Shown piece after piece: positions 32,190 to 42,422 of a DNA stretch of 64,000 nt (its first letter is position 1; each line of letters begins with the position of its first letter). The DNA is taken from the NCBI GenBank assembly GCA_963575745.1, contig CAUYUJ010018729.1:74501-138500 (forward strand). The letters are read 5' to 3'. The notes below the pieces were generated by a model. The model was not told the DNA's origin. It saw nothing but the letters and a program-made list of their open reading frames with translations, and did not search any database. A program made the translations under genes and the position numbers. Source of the stretch: Prorocentrum cordatum. Its lineage: Eukaryota; Sar; Dinophyceae; Prorocentrales; Prorocentraceae.

Positions 32190-32810
32190 TCAATCTTCGC
32201 GGGTGGTGGCTCTTCCTGGAACCATCCTCGCCACTCTCGGAGGGTCTCGGGCCGTTAGCACTTCCGGCCTTGCCGGGTGCATTGCGAGCTCTTTCTTAGG
32301 TGGCTGCTGCTGAGTTCGGCGCCAGCAAAAGATGCGCATGCGCATGTGCTTCACCAAGTCCGGCTTTGCCGTCTGATGTCGCAATTGCCACTTTGGCCGC
32401 GTCTTTTATCGGGGCGGCCGTCACTGGCTTACCTTTGGTGACTCTTCTTTTTATGCATCTTTTGTCTCTACACCGCGCCACCATGACGCACCGCAGCCCC
32501 CCTGGCCTATCCGCGGCTTAAGAACCCCCCCCGGTTCCAGGGGAAGTCCGTCAATGAACATCGATGCCAGATAGTCTAGACATCGGTTGATTTTCCAAAA
32601 TTTAGGGGTAACAATGTAAACAAAGTAAAGAACTGTTACCCACGCAAGAGAATCGGCAAAAAGTTCTGCACAGATACCAGCGGCTTCGATCTGCGCACGT
32701 TCGCAGTGTAAACTAACAACTCCACGGGTAAACTGTCAAGAAATGGCAGCAGCATCTATTCGGTGGGTTCTCGGAAGGCGCATCAATTTCATCGAGCCCC
32801 CCGCATTTTT
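32190..32810 (-). pseudogene. C-terminal end of the copia pol (after RNase H), degraded
   Basis: Conceptual sense translation passes through RTHRIDAAAIS, QFTRGVVSLHCERAQIEAAG and ADSLAWVTVLYFVYIVTPKF, separated by stops and frame changes. The QFTRGVVSLHY...AADI(Y/C)T pattern is what follows the RNase H active site in copia polyproteins (the H-T-K-P-like tail). It fades near 32.2 kb into a basic segment with a CCGGCCTTGCCGG hairpin (32264-32276). Confidence 0.55.
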
Positions 32811-33436
32811 CACCCTGCAAACCGCCCGATTAGAATTTCCCACAGCGGTAGAGCCGGCAGCAATACAGTCGGCATAACCACATCTGCAGCGGCGATTTCT
32901 GCCTCAAGTGCGCTATAAGACACGCAAGACTGTCGACGAGAAGCCATGCTCTGATTGGCCCTCGCGCACGGTGCCCAAATTACCTGGTGGCCGGCACTCG
33001 CGCTGCGATGCGTTCGTAAATCGCTCGCAAGGTCTGCATCAGAGTACTGTTGGATTGTGACATCCTCCATTTTGTCGCCTTCCCATGACGTCATTCTGTA
33101 TGGCCTTGATGTAGCATATCGATCGAAACAGATCCATGCCCCGTTGTCCGGTCCACTTCGCCACGCAGCTGCCGCGGGGCAAGCCGCGCGCAATAGTTCA
33201 AACCGAGCCACTCGAGCACCATAAGATCTCCATGAGAACTTCGGCAAAAATAGCCTGAAGAACCCCCGACGGGGTCGGTGATTCAGGATTGCCCGGTCCG
33301 GCCTCCGCGGCAACGCCGGGAACCTCGACTGGCATGTCTGGGGAACCTGTGTCACCTTGAATCCCGAGTGCCGCTGCTGTAGCCTCTTCTGCCGGGGAGT
33401 ATGTTTCTCCTCTTGGGCCACCTTGTCCATCCTCAA
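32810..33436 (-). pseudogene. Copia RNase H domain
   Basis: A 208-codon frame. The C-terminal 110 residues contain QYSDADLASDLRTHRSASAG (first catalytic Asp in the SDAD context), HQVIWAPCARANQSMASRRQ and SCVSYSALEAEIAAADVVMP (the S.S..EAE helix with the catalytic Glu). These are the diagnostic blocks of copia RNase H. The N-terminal 90 residues read as a frameshifted or low-similarity connection region. The domain degrades the RNA strand during reverse transcription. It lies directly downstream of the RT in sense order. Confidence 0.85.
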
Positions 33437-33654
33437 AGTCAGTCAACTCGGGGCCAAATGGGGTGCCAGCTGCAGGGCATGTAGCAGGGTCGGTATAAGG
33501 TTAGCTGCGCGTAGAGTGTTACACAAGATTCACTCAATGGCTCTAACCATTTTCGATTCTCTAGGTTGATATGGCTCACTCGGCTGCGCAGCTGAATCAC
33601 CCCCCGCTTTCTCGTCGTTGCTCTCCACCTGATGTCCTGAGGCGGATGTTTTCT

Positions 33655-34400
33655 TTACCTTTGGCGGTAGGGGATCAAGGACAGTTGGCAACTCCCCCTG
33701 TCATTCAACACACTGCGTAGACAAATGATGTTCGCACCCCAAATAACGTGCCACGTTAGTTGGTGGGTCGATCTCGATGCCTTTGGGGCAGCCTTCGGAG
33801 GCATCTTGCAAGAGTCGCCACCCCTTTTTCGAGGTTCCTTTTTTGGTCCCGAAAGTTTAAAATCGTCCACATAAATGATAAGAAACGAGCGCGGCTTTGT
33901 GGAATTAGCAACTACGCCAAGGACTAAAATTACTGAAACCTCTGGAAAGCACGTGCCCCTCGCAATGCTGTTCCCAGTACCCACCAAGATCACGATGTCC
34001 ATGAAGTGAAAGAATGAAGGGACAGACGGGGTTGCTAATTGCTTTCCAAGCGGTCGGCCACTCGTCTCTTGACAGGAAAACCATGTTGGAGTCCCCCCTA
34101 ATGTGAACTGAGTGTAAACCTGTTTGGCATCAACCTGTTGGATGTCGCGCCCCTCGAACAGACCCTAAGTGTCCGCCGCTTTGCTGACCTGCATCGTGGC
34201 CGGGCTGCTAGAAAGTTCCTGGAATATGGCTACGTCTCTATTGTGATCTCTAACGTCTGACCCATCAAACACAGCTCGGGAATTGCGGTTTTTGTGCCCT
34301 AGTGGGAGCTCTGAATTCTTTCTACCAGAATTGCGAACAGGCGTCCGGAATGGGTCGCTTGCCCTTTTCGTTGTCGAACAACATCGTTGCATTCCATCAC
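33655..34400 (-). pseudogene. Copia reverse transcriptase core
   Basis: Frames 34392-34165 and 34002-33655. The first holds the conserved entry blocks: NSELPLGHKNRNSRAVFDGS, VRDHNRDVAIFQELSSSPAT and MQVSKAADT. The stretch between reads IQQ(V)DAKQVYTQ, the first catalytic Asp region, in a broken frame. The second contains SFLIIYVDDFKLSGPKKEP with the YVDD active site at 33842-33874. Stops and frame changes between the blocks show inactivation. YVDD followed by FKLSGP is the wording I know from dinoflagellate copia elements. Confidence 0.88.
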
Positions 34401-34535
34401 GCCTGACTCATCCCAAGTGCCAATGCTTCGTAACCGAGCCTACTCGGTTTGCAGTGCGTTTGCGGGCACCTTGACTCACCGCAGCTTCGGCCTTAGATAC
34501 GGGTCGAGCCACGGCTGCAGCAATCTGCGGTCGGC

Positions 34536-34814
34536 TTAACTCAGCAATAAATTGTACGAATGTCCAACGATCCAAATATCATCAGTAAACGGGTTGCATA
34601 CATGTTCCATGCCAAAAACTTCTTTTTCTCGATGAGGAGGAAGGGGTAACTCTGGTGACTGCAATGCCATACAAGGCACGCTACGTCGCGAAGCGGCGGC
34701 CGCCGGACTCGAAGTCAGACTGTTCCCGTTAAACATAAGGATTATGGGAGCGTCAGGTCCTCTCCGACTGCGTCGGGAGGAACCCGATCCCGCAGGATTG
34801 TCCCACCACGCCAA
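34536..34814 (-). pseudogene. Linker upstream of the copia RT
   Basis: A 92-codon frame: an Arg/Ser-rich start, then MFNGNSLTSSPAAAASRRSV, PCMALQSPELPLPPHREKEV and FGMEHVCNPFTDDIWIVGHS. Its position between integrase and RT and its Pro/Ala content mark it as the connecting segment of pol. After it the sense strand continues into RLRSIGTWDESGVMECNDVV, which begins the RT. Confidence 0.6.
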
Positions 34815-34979
34815 CCAAGTCTACTCTCGCTTCAAAAAAGGGGAAAATAGACCCCACCCACCCCCCCGGAATTATCGCCCCCCGCTTCGGGCATGTAAAT
34901 CATATGTGATTATGACCACATGCCCATCTTAAATTTGAAATCACAATGTCCCAGGCCAACCGGCCCCCCCCCTGAGGCC

Positions 34980-35512
34980 CCCCTGCTACAAAAAAATACG
35001 CGGTGACATTTGTTGTTCCAACATAACATTTGTTCACAAATCCCTTGCAACAAACCAAAAAATGCACGCGCGCGCGTCGTCGCGCGCGCATGCTGAAATC
35101 CTTCCAAAACATTCGGTGCCGGAAGGATTTCGCAATCGAGTTCCAAAAAAGCATACGAAAACACCAGGTTTCGTAACACTGATTTGCTAAAAAAGCTTAC
35201 GCGCGAGCTCTTGCGAAATCTCAAGAAAACCATTGGTCTTTCAAAGTTTCCACAAAATGCTACCAAACGGGCGTCGCGCGCGCGCATGTCGAAATCTGTC
35301 GAACGCCCTTGCGCGTGTGCCGACGCGAGAATCCTCTGCAAAAAACGGGACGAAGTGCAGACGCGCGCGTCGCCGCGCGCGCGTGCCGAAATCCTTCAAA
35401 ACCCATCAGTTTCGGAAGGATTCAAAAACCCCCGTCAAAAAAAAAACTACAAAAAAACACAAGGTTTCCCAACACGGATTTTCAACAAAAGCGTGCGCGC
35501 GCGATCTTGCGG

Positions 35513-35520
<8 letters not shown>
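34980..35520. repeat. Imperfect tandem repeat, about 300 bp unit, inside pol
   Basis: Two long copies (about 35055-35215 and 35360-35515) and a partial one (35265-35300) share GCGCGCGTCGTCGCGCGCGC, TGNNGAAATCCTTC(C)AAAAC, CGGAAGGATT and CACNAGGTTTC..AACAC. It separates the linker from the integrase side and has no pol coding, so it is a secondary insertion or expansion. Confidence 0.65.
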
Positions 35521-35543
<23 letters not shown>

Positions 35544-36060
35544 CCCCCTCCTCCCGCGTCGTCGTCGTCGTCGCATACGTCGTCCTCTGCCTTTCCTCGT
35601 GTTCGTCGTCGTCGTCTTCTTTGGCGTCGTGGTCGTTTCCGTCGTCGTTGTCGCCGTGGTCGTCCTTCCTCCTCCTCCCTCGTCGTCGTCGTCCGTAGTC
35701 GGCGCCTCGTCGTCGTCCCTCCTATTTCGTCGCCTTCGTCGTCGTCGTTGTCGTCGTCGTCTCGTCGTCGTCTTCCCTCCTCCCTCGTCGTAGTCGTCGT
35801 CGGCGTCGCCGTCCTTCCCCCTTCCTCGTCGTTCGCGTCGTCGCCGTCCTCCCTCCTCCCTCGTTGTCTTTGTTGTCGTCGTTGTCGTCGTTGTCGCCGT
35901 CTTCGCCCTCCCTCCTCCCTCGTCGTCGTCTTCGTTGGTGACGTCGTCGTTTTCGTCGTCGTCGTCGGCGTCGGCGTCGTCGTCTTCGTCGTCGTCGACG
36001 TCGGCGTCGTCGTCGTCGCCGCCGTCGTCGTCGCCAATGTCGTCGTCGTCGTCGGCCGCC
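35516..36060. repeat. (CGT)n microsatellite inside pol
   Basis: GTCGTCGTC triplets with CTCC and TTC interruptions over 540 bp. It breaks the integrase-RT linker. Poly-Val/Arg/Ser and Asp frames across it are artefacts. Confidence 0.93.
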
Positions 36061-36215
36061 TGGCTTCTCCGGCCTTCTTGGGGCGCTCTTGAGACGCCCC
36101 CGTGGGCTCCAAGACGACCCCGGAGCGATATCTGCACACGTTCCCGCATGGGTTTTGCAAACCAAGTTGCGGGTGGGCGGGCGGGACGATTGCACGAGCA
36201 GTGGAGTTGACAATT

Positions 36216-36760
36216 TCAAGTTCGACAAGTGGGTTCCCGCCATACTTCTTCATCATCGGAGGTGCCCTGGCCACTCCCAGAACCTGCATCCGCGGAGAGT
36301 TCCTCTGCCGGCCCCGCGGGGTGCAGGAGCGCGCGCCAGTCCACTTCGGCTTCATCTGGCACAATCGCATATCCTCTCTTTCTTCTTCGGATTTCAGCGC
36401 CCGGATGGACGTTGCCTTCTGGGTGCTCGGTACCTTCGTTGCCGCGTTGCGCGTCCTGAAGTCGACTGCGTCGATTCCAATGTCGCGGAGAAGGGCAATG
36501 CAAGGTCCCTGGTCCTCAACCCCGAAGAAGCCTCCCTTCTCGAGTCAAAACTGCTCCACTGCTTTCCTCAGTTCGGCATGGCTCATGTTGAACCATCGGC
36601 TTGGTCGAATTCTCGGGCCGGTGGAACTAGGTAATTTCTTAAGCCATTGAGCGCCGCATCGGGGGTCTGGGTCAACGACCCAGACTCTTGTAACAGGTGC
36701 ATAGTCAGGATCGTAATACAATACGACTCTAATGCTGCAGGTCTTCCGTCTGCCTTTCAA
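36216..36760 (-). pseudogene. Integrase-RT connecting segment of pol
   Basis: Frames 36760-36545 (CSIRVVLYYDPDYAPVTRVW, then PRIRPSRWFNMSHAELRKAV) and a second reading ending EEERGYAIVPDEAEVDWRAL. The composition is that of a real protein. The position follows the integrase C-terminal domain in sense order. No separate catalytic motif is visible. Confidence 0.55.
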
Positions 36761-36763
36761 TGG

Positions 36764-37990
36764 CTATGTTCCAACGAGCTCATCCTTACCTAGGCCTGCA
36801 ACAATGCGTCGTTCTTCGTGATATTCTATAGTATCTAAGTTCTGCGCGGTTCGGGCGAGGAGTTGCCCTGGCCCAGGCACTCTCGACCGCGGCTGTGCCA
36901 TCGAGAAATTAGACTGGCAATACATTCTATATTCTATATAAACGAGGCCGAGCTTCTGTTTCGCATCATCACCCGGTCTCGAGTCTCGCTGGGGATCCCG
37001 ACCGTCAGGTACCACAGGCACGTCATCCACAATGACTCCCCCTGGACCATCGTCATCGGGGTCATCATCATCCTTTTGTGGTGGTGCGGCCTCGCCTCGC
37101 GCTGGAGGCGGCGGCGGCGGTGCGCCTGGGCCCCTGTCACCAAACGACTGAGTCGCCCGTGACCCTAGTCGGGCCCCCTGACCAGCTGCGCCATCAGAGG
37201 AACCGCCCGGGGGGATAAAGACGTTCTTGGCCTTCGTCTGTGCTATCTCATATGTTTCACGCATAGGGAACTTAGGTTCTCGGTCTGGCGCAGTAACGTC
37301 AAAAATATTGCTGTAGACTTGATATGACTTTTCGATGATCGGGCGCTCGCCTGCTGGCGTCCGCCTAGTTTCTACGTTCAGATCGTCAAGTTGTCTCAAT
37401 GGTGTCACGTAGCTTTCTGGTCTTACCATGCCCCCCGCTTTATGCACGCATCCGAGGTAAATCCCCGCGACCATCGCCCCACCTGTTTTGACGATCCGAA
37501 ATCGCGATTCGGGGGGAGGCATGAATCGAACAAGAGAGCAAAATCGAAGATGAGGTGCCGCAAAACTCGTGTCCGAATCTGCGCCTCCATGAAGATTCAC
37601 CCTCATCAGGGATCCTTGTGCTATAGCAAAGACAGAAGTATCGGACCGCATATGTCCAGAAAGATGGTGGAAGGCCGGCCTGCGTTAGCAGCGTTCAAGC
37701 CCCCATCTGAACAATTCCGTCGGATCGTTCAGCGACAGCGATAAGTTTCTTGTTACTAGGCACGGCAGGGTCATGTGCAATAGTGAACTCGACGCACGCA
37801 GGCGCAAACTCTCTCGCACCGTCAGTAAAACAATAGTATAACTTTTCTCCTGGGGCTCTGAGGTTGATCAAAAAATTTCATACGTGAATCGCAGATTTGT
37901 CGTGCACGCCATGTGCTGCTATGAAATCTGCTGCCCGGTCGCGAAAAGTCACACACGCGGTCTCGTCGTGGAGCCCCCGCGATAGGTCAT
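36764..37990 (-). pseudogene. Copia integrase (core, degraded) and C-terminal domain
   Basis: The core is read across frame breaks: FTDGAREFAPACVEF near 37.85-37.79 kb (catalytic Asp followed by REF), an AERS helix, and GLPPSFWTYAVRYFC near 37.69-37.63 kb. The frame 37651-36764 then gives the C-terminal domain (GAMVAGIYLGCVHKAGGMVR, PESYVTPLRQLDDLNV) and an acidic Pro-rich spacer (GPGAPPPPPPARGEAAPP, then a run of Asp). TDGAREF and GLPPSFW are diagnostic of copia rve domains. The enzyme would insert the cDNA; here the core carries stops and frame changes. Confidence 0.78.
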
Positions 37991-38818
37991 CCATCGCAAG
38001 CCAGTGATCCATGGTGGTCAGGTGTCCGAACGTCGTGGGGTTCGCGTATGGCCTCCGTACCCTCAGCCCTTTTATGTTGCGCTCTCCTCTGTTGGCGACG
38101 CATAGCCTTTGCCCAGTTACACACCGAGCAAAAAGGGTTCTTAGGAGTGCGAGTTAGCAAGTGCGAGAGGGAATCCGCGCTCTTTTTGTCGCTCAGTCGC
38201 TGGGCCGGCACCTCAACCTCAGCACCATCTGGGTCGATTTCGGAATGTACGTCGATATCAACGAGGTGACCTTCTCCCGAACCCTCATTTGCATCCGCAT
38301 GTTGACCAGGCGCGGCGGCCATCGCGATGGAATCCAGTCCACGATCCGTGTCGCAAGGCAAAACTCCAGAGACCCCATGCCAAAAAGAGTTCTCAAAACT
38401 TAGCAGCACAGCCCCCGGCTATGCCGCGGTGTGATTCCGCGCAACCAACGACTGTGTCGCGATTGGGAGCAGATGAGGGATTTACAAGACTAATGACGCC
38501 TGCGGGTGTTTTGTCCCAGCCGCATTCACGAGCTGTCTGAGGCGAATAGTAGAAATAAGTGACTGTATCCATGGAGTCTATGGCGGACGGACATGAGCAC
38601 TCGGCCGTCGTTGGCCTGCCACCCACGTAGCCGCGGTCACCAATCATGTCATGCGTGTGCGAATCTATCGCCACGCGACTCCGAATGGAGCGGGGCGGAA
38701 GACCTCCCGCAGATTCCACGTCATCCAGACATGTCTTGGCGCCTGACGCCACGCAACACCACCGCTCGGGAGTCGCAGGCTTTCCGGCGGCAACCGCGCA
38801 CATCCACTGACCCAGCAC
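37987..38818 (-). pseudogene. GAG-pre-integrase zinc finger region
   Basis: Frames 38818-38393 and 38409-37987. The second contains SLSHLLTRTPKNPFCSVCNW then AKAMRRQQRR. This is the HHCC-like pre-integrase finger of copia elements: H...H with a following CSVC pair and a basic helix. It continues as a Pro-Asp-His-His stretch leading into the integrase core. The first frame is the connector from the protease, with several Cys. Confidence 0.75.
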
Positions 38819-38830
38819 CTCTCTGCCAGA

Positions 38831-39280
38831 TCAAGTGAAGTATGCTATTTTGCCCTCAACGATCAGGTCTACTCTGTGACCGTTGGGCAGAGGTATGTAG
38901 GGTCGTTGGCCTGCTGGCCAAACGAAACTAAAGCCGTGACCCACGCACCGCTCTCCGACTGAGATCACTGCCGGCGTCTCCGGCATGACCAACGCTTCGA
39001 AGCTTCCATCCTTGAAGTTGGGGCATGCGACGCAAACTGAACCGAGGGCCCGGGAGGAACCTCCAGCAGTATTCAGGGCAATCGAATCTTCTAATATTTT
39101 GATCATACCCAGTGCGCCTGCAGCTCTAATATGCCTCTCCGCAATGAGGTTGGGCCCACAGCCAGTGGCAACTATGAATCTAAGCGTGCCGAGGTGCGCG
39201 GATGACTTCTCCCTACACCCCGCAGCGGCTGAGCCACCTTGGGCGGCTCCTTCATTTTCCTGGGATGCCAGAGATACCAA
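38831..39280 (-). pseudogene. Retropepsin-like aspartic protease with altered active site
   Basis: A 149-codon frame. The active-site strand reads LRFIVATGCGPNLIAERHIR, where copia proteases of this lineage have DTGC(G): the catalytic Asp is replaced by Ala (39143-39178). The flap and later strands follow: LEDSIALNTAGGSSRALGSV, CVACPNFKDGSFEALVMPET, PAVISVGERCVGHGFSFVWP. The enzyme would cut the gag-pol polyprotein. Loss of the Asp would abolish activity in this copy. It lies between the CCCH-type fingers and the pre-integrase finger, as expected. Confidence 0.8.
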
Positions 39281-39447
39281 ACGTCGCCGGCTAAATCAGA
39301 TGCTCTGCGCTGTGCGTCCCTCAACGATGCTTCCCATTCAGTCTGCATTCGTCGATATTCCCCCATCGGGAATTTCCATCTGTTGCCCCACTCGAAGACA
39401 GCCCCCTTTCGCAGCGGCGACGCGCCTTCCTTCGAGTAAGAATCGGT

Positions 39448-39858
39448 TCACGAGTGGAGGGCTAACGCAACTTTTCCCTGAGGCTCGTCACAAAAGGACG
39501 CGATGGCACCCCTTGGAAGAGGATGTAACTGAACGAGGATAGCGACGAATTTCGTCAACTTATCTTTGCGTTCTTGCTGCGTTTCGGAAGCGGGAACAGC
39601 TTCCTCGGAAAATGTGTTAAGATTAAATGAACATTCATTGTTGGAGTCCGCCGTAGTTGGTCGCCCTTCTGAATTGCCCCGTAGACCACGAGATCCCCTA
39701 GCCAGCGGAGCAGGGCAGGCAAAGAGGGCTCGGCGGGCTGTGCCAGAGAGCCCACGCTTGCCCTCCCCTTGCCGGCTTGGCCGGTGGGAACATCGCGACC
39801 AAATTGCCACGAGGCGAAAAAGCATCCGCAAGACAAGAGAGAAATATGTGACGATCAT
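39448..39858 (-). pseudogene. Gag-protease connector
   Basis: A 136-codon frame with a Ser/Arg/Gly-rich start (GEGKRGLSGTARRALFACPA) and an ending (FSEEAVPASETQQERKDKLT, then KFVAILVQLHPLPRGAIASF) that looks like a short folded segment. Two hairpin motifs (39736, 39774) lie in its first half. It follows the last CCCH-like finger in sense order. Confidence 0.45.
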
Positions 39859-39897
39859 CTTGGCACTGGCCCATAGTACGCCAGTGCCTGGCCATCG

Positions 39898-40776
39898 TCA
39901 CGGATGGTTTGGCGCGTTCTTCGCGAACCAGCAGTCTTTGCCTCGCGAGCAAGCTCCTGTCTCGGTGAACGCCCCGCTTGGTATACCTGCCCCTATTCCT
40001 CTGCCCTTGCTTTTGTTCTTTCCACGGCCTTCACTCGACTCCCGACTTCTCGGGGCATCGCCTGGCGTAGCATCGCCAGCATTCGCAGCAGCAGAATCGG
40101 CTTGCCTTGAGGTTCTCTGGCAGCCTAAAGGCTTGCCAGCCTTGAGCTGTGCTTCCTCGCATTTGTCACGTTTAACTTTCTCAGCATCAGACAAGCCTCT
40201 GCGCTGCTTATAGCACCCGCTCTGAGGGCCCTTGCAGTTGCGAGGGTCACGCGACCATGCGTAGCACGCCATCTTACCCTGGCGTTCTCGCGAGGCCTCC
40301 GACTGACTCCTCGTCCGCGACTGCGCCGCATTCGAGTTGCCGAATTTGTTCGATGAAGTCGAGGAGCGAGACCGGTCCTTTCCGTTCGGGCCTCTACTTC
40401 CAGACCTCTCGTTCCTGCCTCTGCGATCATTATCTACGCCGGCGGCTCTATGATCACCGCCCGCCCCTGGCTGGGCCGGCTAGCAGCCTTGCCCTGCTTC
40501 GGGGCAATTCTTTCCTTGCTTCACAAATTTGCAAGTCGCCTCGCCTTTAGTTCTTCCGCCCGCCGTCTTGTCCGCAGGCGATCCTAGTCGATGGGCTGCC
40601 GCCGAAATGGCAGAGGCTCCTCGTCCGCCCCCGCCACCCTCGTTCGTCGCACCTGTCAGGCGGGCCTGTCTACTTCTGGAATTGAGGGTCGATTCACGTT
40701 CGGAGATTGCCCACTGTTCTCCGCCCGGCAATACGAAAGATTCTACCTGAAGCAAAAACCATTGAGAAGCGCGCAT
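39898..40776 (-). pseudogene. Gag C-terminal CCCH-type zinc fingers
   Basis: Frames 40776-40480, 40430-40125 and 40272-39898. Three Cys-rich modules are visible: CKFVKQGKNCPEAGQGC (40550-40485), CYAWSRDPRNCKGPQSGC (40270-40215) and CSRGKDCWFAKNAPNHP (39945-39900). The last has C-x5-C-x8-H spacing. They are embedded in Arg/Ser/Asn-rich, low-complexity sequence, as usual for nucleocapsid regions that bind RNA. CCCH-type fingers in place of the CCHC knuckle are unusual. Frame changes separate the modules. Confidence 0.65.
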
Positions 40777-41259
40777 TCCCGTGCCCGGAGGATCTGTCGA
40801 CTATTCAGACACTGCATGGCATCCTCAAGCTTCGGAATACGTTTAAACTGTTCGTAGAAATGTGCATGCATTGAAGCCTTCATTTCATCCGACGGCTCCC
40901 TGGCACCGTACAATTCTTGGAACCGCTCCATCCATTCACTACAGAAATGGTACAAGTCCTGATTAGCCTTATGTCGATCAATGGTCAGTTTGAAGAGGTC
41001 ACGGCATATCCAATGATATCCGCTCTCCGACCTCACAGAACACCAAACGCATATAGCTCGCATCATTTCTCGGCCCGTGAGGATACGCCCCTCGATCTGG
41101 CACGAACGCCCCATGCGATTTATGTGTAGAAAAAAGAATATGCTGCACTGAGAGACGTGGGTTACGCTTCATTTTGGCAAATTTGTCCAGCTGATTCGTA
41201 GCGATCATCAGATCAAGACGCATCAATGCCCCGGAGTCTCTGAGGTTTTCCTCCGGCAA
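40743..41259 (-). pseudogene. Gag capsid-like helical region
   Basis: Frames 41259-40999 and 41114-40743. The second contains DLFKLTIDRHKANQDLYHFC, SEWMERFQELYGAREPSDEM and KASMHAHFYEQFKRIPKLED. The pattern of an aromatic-rich helix, a WMERF..LYG turn and a HFYEQ helix resembles the capsid domain of copia-type gag (UBN2/RVT_gag-like). The upstream frame gives ALMRLDLMIATNQLDKFAKM. It would assemble the virus-like particle in the cytoplasm. Confidence 0.65.
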
Positions 41260-41285
41260 ATCGGGCCCCCTGGCTTCAGTAATGT

Positions 41286-41888
41286 CTATGCCGCGCGAAC
41301 ATCATGCCATGATCCAGCTACCGCTCTTATGCAATGTTGTTTCCATTCTCGGAGTGTCTGGGCGCTCGGCATGTCAAGCAAGTTCAGTTCTTTGTTATCT
41401 CCATAACTCCTCCAAATCACATCCATTTGATTGGCGGTAAACGGCCGCCAGGTTGGGTCATTGTGGCCATTCGGCCCCCCACCGCCGTCTCCGTCTGGAT
41501 CACCGTCGCCACCAGGCCCCCCAGGAAGGCCTTTGGGAGGCCTGGGCTCACCCGTTTCGACAAACTGCATCGCGACGATCATGCCGGCGCTGAGGGCTGC
41601 ACTCTGATCTCTCTGTTCGCCGTCGCGTCTTCCCGGGCCCCCACCTCCTTCACCAGTCACGGCTGAGCCGACGGTGAGAGGAAGGCGCCCGGGCAAGTCG
41701 AGGTTGTCAGGAGGCTCTGATATCCTGGCATTGAAAGGGACATTCCTAGGATTCGTTCCTTGGGCACACTCCCGCATCGAACCTTCGCTCGCTCCGAGAG
41801 ACTCCTCGACAACCGGCTCAGGAATGACATGTGATATTACGAAAGGAAGCGCTGGTACAGACGGAGCGGTCAGCATTGGCATCTTCGC
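41286..41888 (-). pseudogene. Gag middle segment, downstream of the nested insertion
   Basis: The frame reads AKMPMLTAPSVPALPFVISH directly from the insertion junction, then an acidic/Gly-rich spacer (GGPGGDGDPDGDGGGGPNGH) and a folded ending (WRPFTANQMDVIWRSYGDNK, then TLREWKQHCIRAVAGSWHDV). The start codon at 41882 is not a real start: the frame was continuous with that at 51322-51089 before the tyrosine-recombinase element inserted. Confidence 0.6.
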
Positions 41889-42039
41889 AAATCGAGCCGC
41901 GCGCGCAGGGCCTCGACCCCGCCTGCTGCCGCCGTCGGTGGGAGCGGCGCGGCGCGAGGCTGCCCCCCGCGGGCGGCTGCGACGGGCCCAGGCCCGACGC
42001 GCCGCCGCTTGGGCGGCCTCGCGCCACGCCTGCGCGCAG
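41889..42039 (-). repeat. Split direct repeat A1 (terminal copy)
   Basis: CAAATCGAGCCGCGCGCGCA through CGCCACGCCTGCGCGCAG. Matches A2 (42425-42576) base for base with very few differences. It forms the sense-strand 3' end of the element. Confidence 0.92.
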
Positions 42040-42057
42040 CAGACAGGGCGGAGGGTG

Positions 42058-42422
42058 GGAGAAAGAACGCGCGCCAGGGAGGCACCCGCCGCGCGCGCGC
42101 GCGGGGCGCGCGCGCGGCGCCTCCTCCAAATGCAAATCGCCTGCGAAGCGCACGCGCCGCGGGGGCAGCGACCCCCCCCCGCGGCGACGCAACCCCGGCG
42201 CTAGCAAATCACCTGCGAAGCGCACGCGCCGCGGGGCAGCGACCCCCCCCCCGCGACGCGCAACCCTGGCGCGCGACGGCGCGATGGCCCGCGCCTGCGC
42301 AGCGAGGCCGCGGTCGCGTCGCACTGCCGCGCGCGCGACCCACGCGCAACCGTGGCCGATTTGTGCCCGCCCACAACGGTGAACGTCCGCGTGTGCGAGC
42401 GGACTTGCCGCCGTGGGCCTAC
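42058..42422 (-). repeat. Split direct repeat B1 (internal copy)
   Basis: GAGAAAGAACGCGCGCCAGG through CTTGCCGCCGTGGGCCTAC. Almost identical to B2 at the other end of the element. Contains two tandem copies of AAATCNCCTGCGAAGCGCAC. Confidence 0.92.
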
